A stretch of 64,000 bases of DNA, taken from JAVJSU01 sp040219275 (GTDB lineage: Bacteria > Chloroflexota > Anaerolineae > Aggregatilineales > Phototrophicaceae). The stretch spans positions 62,001 to 126,000 of the forward strand of contig JAVJSU010000027.1 in assembly GCA_040219275.1 (NCBI GenBank). Reading direction: 5' to 3'. The notes beneath the pieces are model-generated. The model made no database searches. It was not told the origin of the DNA and saw nothing but the letters and a program-made list of their open reading frames with translations. Below, one piece after another: positions 63,620 to 64,000 of the stretch. Numbering within the stretch: the first letter of the stretch is position 1; every line of letters begins with the position of its first letter. Position numbers and translations under genes: made by a program.

Positions 63620-64000
63620 TCACAAGGTTGACTCCAATTGTTCCTGCCAGTACTCCAGCGCGAGCAGTGTCCCTGTCGAAGCAAATTCGTAATCGAATTC
63701 GTAAAGTCGTAGATCAAGCCATATGTAATCACAAATGACTTCAATCTGTTCACGATTAAAATTGAAATCAACAAGACGTTGGGTAGCGCGCTTATTTTTC
63801 TCAACACGTTGTTCATCGGTATAAAGCAATTTCCTATAAGATTTCATTTCGTTTGCTTTGTGGATTTCATCCTGACGCTCGCTCGGCGGTGTCAAACTAT
63901 ACACAATATAATCTGCCGCCAGATCCGCTTGGACCGGATCAACAACCGCCGCACGCATATACGCAGGCAGAAAATAACGGAACGCGGCAGGAGTAAGAAT
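63620..64000 (-). CDS. DUF6714-like protein (partial)
   Basis: An open frame that runs to the window edge, so the N-terminus is missing; the codons between 63958 and 64000 continue it as TPAAFRYFLPAYM. The visible 126 residues match the DUF6714 pattern (PAAFRYFLPAYM early, a Tyr-rich stretch, then a helical end). The family occurs as small proteins of unknown role, some beside toxins. It lies directly upstream of purK on the minus strand. Confidence 0.6.
   Translation of the reverse strand: MLTPAAFRYFLPAYMRAAVVDPVQADLAADYIVYSLTPPSERQDEIHKANEMKSYRKLLYTDEQRVEKNKRATQRLVDFNFNREQIEVICDYIWLDLRLYEFDYEFASTGTLLALEYWQEQLESTL

Noticed and set aside
1..64000. CRISPR array, insertion sequence, phage or rRNA
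   Set aside because: No regular direct repeats with spacers, no transposase-type protein and no rRNA sequence were seen.

Overview
The window looks like chromosomal DNA of a mesophilic member of the Chloroflexota, probably Anaerolineae-related. This rests on gene content (family 39 glycosyltransferases, S45 acylase, two-component oligopeptide ABC genes, acyl-CoA enzymes, a small acidic one-helix protein ending in ATGRIG) and roughly even base composition. It is inference, because there is no rRNA in the window. I see no insertion sequence, phage gene, CRISPR array or integrase. Genes are densely packed, often with ATGA or TAATG overlaps.

Region 1-7.5 kb (minus strand): a glycan-assembly operon with a flippase-like membrane protein, a GT4 glycosyltransferase, a methyltransferase and two family 39 membrane glycosyltransferases, the last cut by the window edge. 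7.6-11.4 kb: tRNA-Gly(CCC) with a near-consensus promoter, ribosomal protein L25, and gyrA facing it across a shared terminator. 11.4-24.3 kb: a cluster of GGGATA boxes upstream of gyrA, a secreted TPR protein, a membrane-anchored penicillin-acylase-type hydrolase, biotin-protein ligase, a thiolase, a toxin-antitoxin-like pair and a heterodimeric ABC exporter. 24.5-33.1 kb: an HTH/TPR regulatory pair divergent from a GAF-GAF-PAS histidine kinase that is split by a one-base frameshift, then two large APC-type transporters whose leaders each carry a terminator-like hairpin.

Region 33.3-54.8 kb (plus strand) is the metabolic core. It has both subunits of a methylcrotonyl/geranyl-CoA-type carboxylase, an isovaleryl/citronellyl-CoA-type dehydrogenase, a methylglutaconyl-type enoyl-CoA hydratase, and AtuA plus a separate AtuA C-terminal-domain protein. 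Together these look like a leucine or acyclic-isoprenoid degradation set. The biotin ligase and thiolase 15-28 kb upstream would serve the same chemistry. Interspersed are an RRM-PHAX RNA-binding protein, an esterase, an acetamidase/formamidase, a lipid kinase, a complete oligopeptide ABC importer with fused ATPases, a hotdog thioesterase and an FmdB-type zinc ribbon.

Region 54.8-61.6 kb holds three small-molecule-type genes around two paralogous B12-binding radical SAM proteins: two SAM methyltransferases and a metal-dependent amidohydrolase. It looks like an uncharacterised modification pathway. 61.7-64 kb: purE and purK (minus) and the end of a DUF6714-like gene that runs off the window.
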